DNA from: an uncultured Lachnospiraceae bacterium
Lineage (GTDB): Bacteria; Bacillota; Clostridia; Lachnospirales; Lachnospiraceae
DNA length: 9,221 nucleotides
Direction: 5' to 3'
NCBI GenBank assembly: GCA_910585395.1
Contig: CAJUCK010000081.1
Location: 1-9,221, forward strand
Both the position numbers and the translations under genes were made by a program. The notes beneath the pieces were generated by a model. The model worked only from the letters and a program-made list of their open reading frames with translations, searched no databases and had not been told where the DNA came from. Every line of letters starts with the position of its first letter. The first letter of the stretch is position 1. Of the stretch, positions 6,658 through 9,221 are shown one piece after another.

Positions 6658-8256
6658 ATGGCTTTTACATCTGCAATTTTTTTGTTATTCATAACTCTGG
6701 TCTGTATCGTTTATTTTATCTTTCCCTTAAAATATAGATGGACGATTCTGCTTACTGCAAGCTATCTATTTTATTGGTGGAACAGTACTTACCTTGTGTT
6801 TGTTCTAGCAGGGATGACTGTCATAACCTGGCTGACTGGACTTTTTCTTGAAAGACAAAATCTCAAGAAAGCATATTATCTAAATCTCCATGGCAGGCAT
6901 ATGACTTCCTCTGATCGTAAAAAATATAAACTTTCTGTGACAAGAAAGAAAAAGGGAATTCTCTTTCTAGGAATTATAATCAATCTTGGAGTATTAATTT
7001 TTTTCAAATATTCTAATTTTTTTACTGGAAATGTATCATCCTTATTTCAAATTTTTGGAATTGAAATCAAAAATTTGCAGCTTGATTTAATGATTCCGCT
7101 GGGAATTTCTTTTTATACCTTACAGGCAATCGGCTATATGGCAGATATTTACTGGGGAAAATATAAAGCTGACCGCAATTTTTTAAAATTTGCCCTTTTT
7201 ATGTCTTATTTCCCACAGATTGTTCAGGGACCAATTGCCAGATACGATCAATTGGCTGTCCAATTTAAGGAAGGCCATGCCTTTGACTCAACAAATTTAA
7301 AATTCGGATGCCAGTTAATTTTATGGGGATTTATGAAAAAATTAATACTGGCGGACCGTATCGGAACCCTTGTCAATACTGTCTTTCAAAACTATACCAG
7401 CTATGGCGGAATGATTTTATTAACTTCAGCGATTTGTTACGGATTCCAGATTTATGCGGATTTTTCAGGAGGAATGGATATCGCATCAGGTGTTTCCCAG
7501 ATATTTGGAATAAATCTGGAAGTAAATTTCCGACAGCCTTATTTTTCAAAATCTATTGAAGAATTCTGGCGCAGATGGCATATTACCCTCGGCGGATGGA
7601 TGAAGGATTATATTTTCTACCCTTTATCCCTCTCTAAAAAATTCGCGGTACTTGGCAAAAAAGCAAGAAAAGTATTTGGTAATTATATCGGAAAACGTCT
7701 TCCTCCATTTCTTGCAATGTTTTTGGTATATTTTCTGGTAGGATTCTGGCATGGCCCCAATTGGATATATGCGGCTTATGGAATTTGGAATGGAACAATT
7801 ATCGCAGCTGGTATTTTATTACAGCCCGTATACAAAAAAGGAATTTCTCTGTTCCATGTAGAAGAAACATCTTTTGGCTGGAAATTATTCCAAACACTGC
7901 GGACCTTTTTACTCTGTTCTATCGGAAGATTTTTTCCAAAATCAGCTTCCTGTACTATGGCTTTAATTATGATACAAAATATTTTTCTCTGCCCAATGCC
8001 ATGGCAGCTGGTAGATGGAACATTATTCAACCTGGGACTGGACGGAAAAGATCTGGCAGTTGCTTTTACAATGTCAGTTTTAATTTTGCTGGTAGATCTT
8101 GCCCATGAAAGAGGAATTCAAATTAGAGAAAGTATTGCTTCCCAGGGAATTATTTTCCGGTGGCTGATCTGTTGGACTGCATTTTTCCTGATTATTATCT
8201 TTGGAATTTATGGACCTGCATATAACAGCAGTGATTTTATATATCAGCAGTTTTAA
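6658..8256 (+). CDS. MBOAT family membrane O-acyltransferase (AlgI/PatA/DltB-like)
   Basis: 532 residues from the start chosen by its ribosome binding site, close to AlgI length and longer than typical DltB. It is strongly hydrophobic with about ten or more predicted membrane segments. Family motifs: SFYTLQAIGYMADIYWG (from S151), FPQIVQGPIARY (185-196), EEFWRRWHITLGGWMKDY (301-318, H308) and GFWHGPNW (362-369, putative catalytic H365). A basic loop around residues 60-105 is probably cytosolic. MBOAT proteins of this group pass acyl groups, usually acetyl or D-alanyl, across the membrane to an extracytoplasmic partner that modifies a polysaccharide or teichoic acid. The next gene, 12 bp downstream, encodes such an SGNH partner. 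No DltA or DltC homologue is in view, so acetylation of an exopolysaccharide or wall glycan is the likelier reading, but the donor is not shown by the sequence. Confidence 0.92.
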   Translation: MAFTSAIFLLFITLVCIVYFIFPLKYRWTILLTASYLFYWWNSTYLVFVLAGMTVITWLTGLFLERQNLKKAYYLNLHGRHMTSSDRKKYKLSVTRKKKGILFLGIIINLGVLIFFKYSNFFTGNVSSLFQIFGIEIKNLQLDLMIPLGISFYTLQAIGYMADIYWGKYKADRNFLKFALFMSYFPQIVQGPIARYDQLAVQFKEGHAFDSTNLKFGCQLILWGFMKKLILADRIGTLVNTVFQNYTSYGGMILLTSAICYGFQIYADFSGGMDIASGVSQIFGINLEVNFRQPYFSKSIEEFWRRWHITLGGWMKDYIFYPLSLSKKFAVLGKKARKVFGNYIGKRLPPFLAMFLVYFLVGFWHGPNWIYAAYGIWNGTIIAAGILLQPVYKKGISLFHVEETSFGWKLFQTLRTFLLCSIGRFFPKSASCTMALIMIQNIFLCPMPWQLVDGTLFNLGLDGKDLAVAFTMSVLILLVDLAHERGIQIRESIASQGIIFRWLICWTAFFLIIIFGIYGPAYNSSDFIYQQF

Positions 8257-8268
8257 GGAGTTTAAGAA

Positions 8269-9221
8269 ATGATAAAAAAATTTGTAAAAACGATCGCTTT
8301 CTTCTTACTGGGCGCTTTGCTTTTTTCTGGTGTCAACAGCATATTAGGACCAAATGCTGAGGATGCTGAAATGATGTTTGAAGGATATTATAATCTGGAA
8401 CCAAATACTGTAGACGCTGTGTTTGTTGGCAACAGCCATACTTACAAATACTGGCAGCCTGCTTTCGCCTGGAAGGAACTTGGAATGGCATCCATGGAAA
8501 TTTCCACTTCTATCATGCCAAGCTATGTTATTAAAAACGTCGCCATAGAAGCACTAAAAACTCAAAAACCTAAAGTACTTGTCATTGATGCGACTGCTTT
8601 TGCCCAGACAAACAAAGAAGATAAAAAATTTTATCTCGTGTTAGACAACATGAAATTTTCTTTAAACCGTCTTGATATGATAGAAAATTACTGTAAATAC
8701 TCTGGTATTACTGGTATGGATAAGATGCAGTATTATTTTCCCATTATACAGTTCCATTCCAGATGGAAAGAATTAAGTGAAGAAGATTTTGTACATTCAA
8801 GACCTTCTTATCTGAATTCTACTTATCAGAAAGGATTCTTGTCCCATGGACTGGACAAAGATAAAACTCATCCTTATTCTGATGAGAGAACGGATATTGG
8901 AATAGGAAATGAAACTGCTTTGAGAGATTTACTGGAATGGTGCGCTCAGCAGCAGGATATTAAAATTCAATTTATGGCTCCACCAGTTCTTTGGAAAAAA
9001 AATCTTGGCGGATATAATCGTGTAGGCGACATTATCAAAGAATATGGAATGGATTTCTTAAATTTTAATGATAAAGAATTATATGAAAGTTTTGAGTTTC
9101 AAGAAATCAATGATTTTGAAAATATTAACCATACAAATATTAATGGTTCTTTCAAATTTACAAAAGTATACGGACAGTATATCATGGAAAAATTTGGACT
9201 GGAAAACCATCAGGGAAAAGA
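8269..9221 (+). CDS. SGNH-hydrolase-like extracytoplasmic acyltransferase, partner of MBOAT (3' end missing)
   Basis: 317 complete codons are visible with no stop; the gene runs off the right edge, probably close to its end because the last SGNH motif has already passed. The start at 8269 is 12 bp after the MBOAT stop, with AAGGAG (8255-8260) overlapping that stop, so the two genes are probably translated from one mRNA. Residues about 5-26 form a signal anchor or signal peptide, placing the rest outside the membrane. The block VFVGNSHTY (from V51) carries the putative nucleophile S56, like the GxSx motif of AlgJ/AlgX/DltD-type proteins. NINHTNINGS (285-294) supplies the putative catalytic H288. 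The usual Asp three residues before His is N285 here; D282 lies nearby. The predicted role is to accept acyl groups from the MBOAT and transfer them to a polymer. An esterase role is an alternative. Confidence 0.8.
   Translation, partial: MIKKFVKTIAFFLLGALLFSGVNSILGPNAEDAEMMFEGYYNLEPNTVDAVFVGNSHTYKYWQPAFAWKELGMASMEISTSIMPSYVIKNVAIEALKTQKPKVLVIDATAFAQTNKEDKKFYLVLDNMKFSLNRLDMIENYCKYSGITGMDKMQYYFPIIQFHSRWKELSEEDFVHSRPSYLNSTYQKGFLSHGLDKDKTHPYSDERTDIGIGNETALRDLLEWCAQQQDIKIQFMAPPVLWKKNLGGYNRVGDIIKEYGMDFLNFNDKELYESFEFQEINDFENINHTNINGSFKFTKVYGQYIMEKFGLENHQGK

Noticed and set aside
7308..8108. Alternative-frame open frames inside the MBOAT gene on both strands
   Set aside because: They overlap the MBOAT conserved motifs in another frame, and their translations are compositionally odd and unrecognised.

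Overview
This AT-rich window looks like a chromosomal segment of a low-GC Gram-positive bacterium, most likely an anaerobic gut-type Clostridia (Lachnospiraceae-like). That assignment is inferred from strong AGGAG-type ribosome binding sites, gene style, a very large secreted plant-type arabinofuranosidase, and a C_GCAxxG_C_C redox/metal domain typical of anaerobes. No rRNA or other marker gene is present to confirm it. I see no mobile element, CRISPR array, tRNA or rRNA.

Layout. Positions 1-3522 (minus strand) hold the first 1174 codons of a secreted multidomain GH51 alpha-L-arabinofuranosidase whose C-terminus runs off the left edge. Only 34 bp upstream, on the same strand, 3557-5305 encodes a cytosolic protein that fuses an N-terminal C_GCAxxG_C_C cysteine domain to a degenerate GGDEF domain and an apparently intact EAL (c-di-GMP phosphodiesterase) domain. 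The pair looks like one transcription unit with a promoter near 5347-5376. Upstream of that, 5466-6473 (minus) encodes a PP-loop ATPase of the N-acetyl-sugar amidotransferase (WbpG-like) type, closed by its own rho-independent terminator at 5408-5449. Transcribed divergently from a 184-bp AT-rich intergenic region are an MBOAT O-acyltransferase (6658-8256, plus) and, 12 bp downstream, an SGNH-type extracytoplasmic acyltransferase/esterase-like protein (8269 to the right edge, incomplete).

How the genes may work together. The MBOAT and SGNH proteins form a classic two-gene module for moving acyl groups across the membrane onto an extracellular polymer (compare AlgI with AlgJ/AlgX, PatA/PatB, DltB/DltD). 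The PP-loop enzyme could amidate a sugar of the same glycan, but this is only inferred from proximity. On the other side, a c-di-GMP-degrading enzyme with a putative redox or metal sensor is probably co-transcribed with an exported arabinan/arabinoxylan-degrading enzyme, suggesting that second-messenger state and plant-polysaccharide use are linked.

The most unusual item is the C_GCAxxG_C_C-GGDEF-EAL fusion. The rest are recognisable families in a suggestive arrangement. No stretch over 300 bp lacks a gene.
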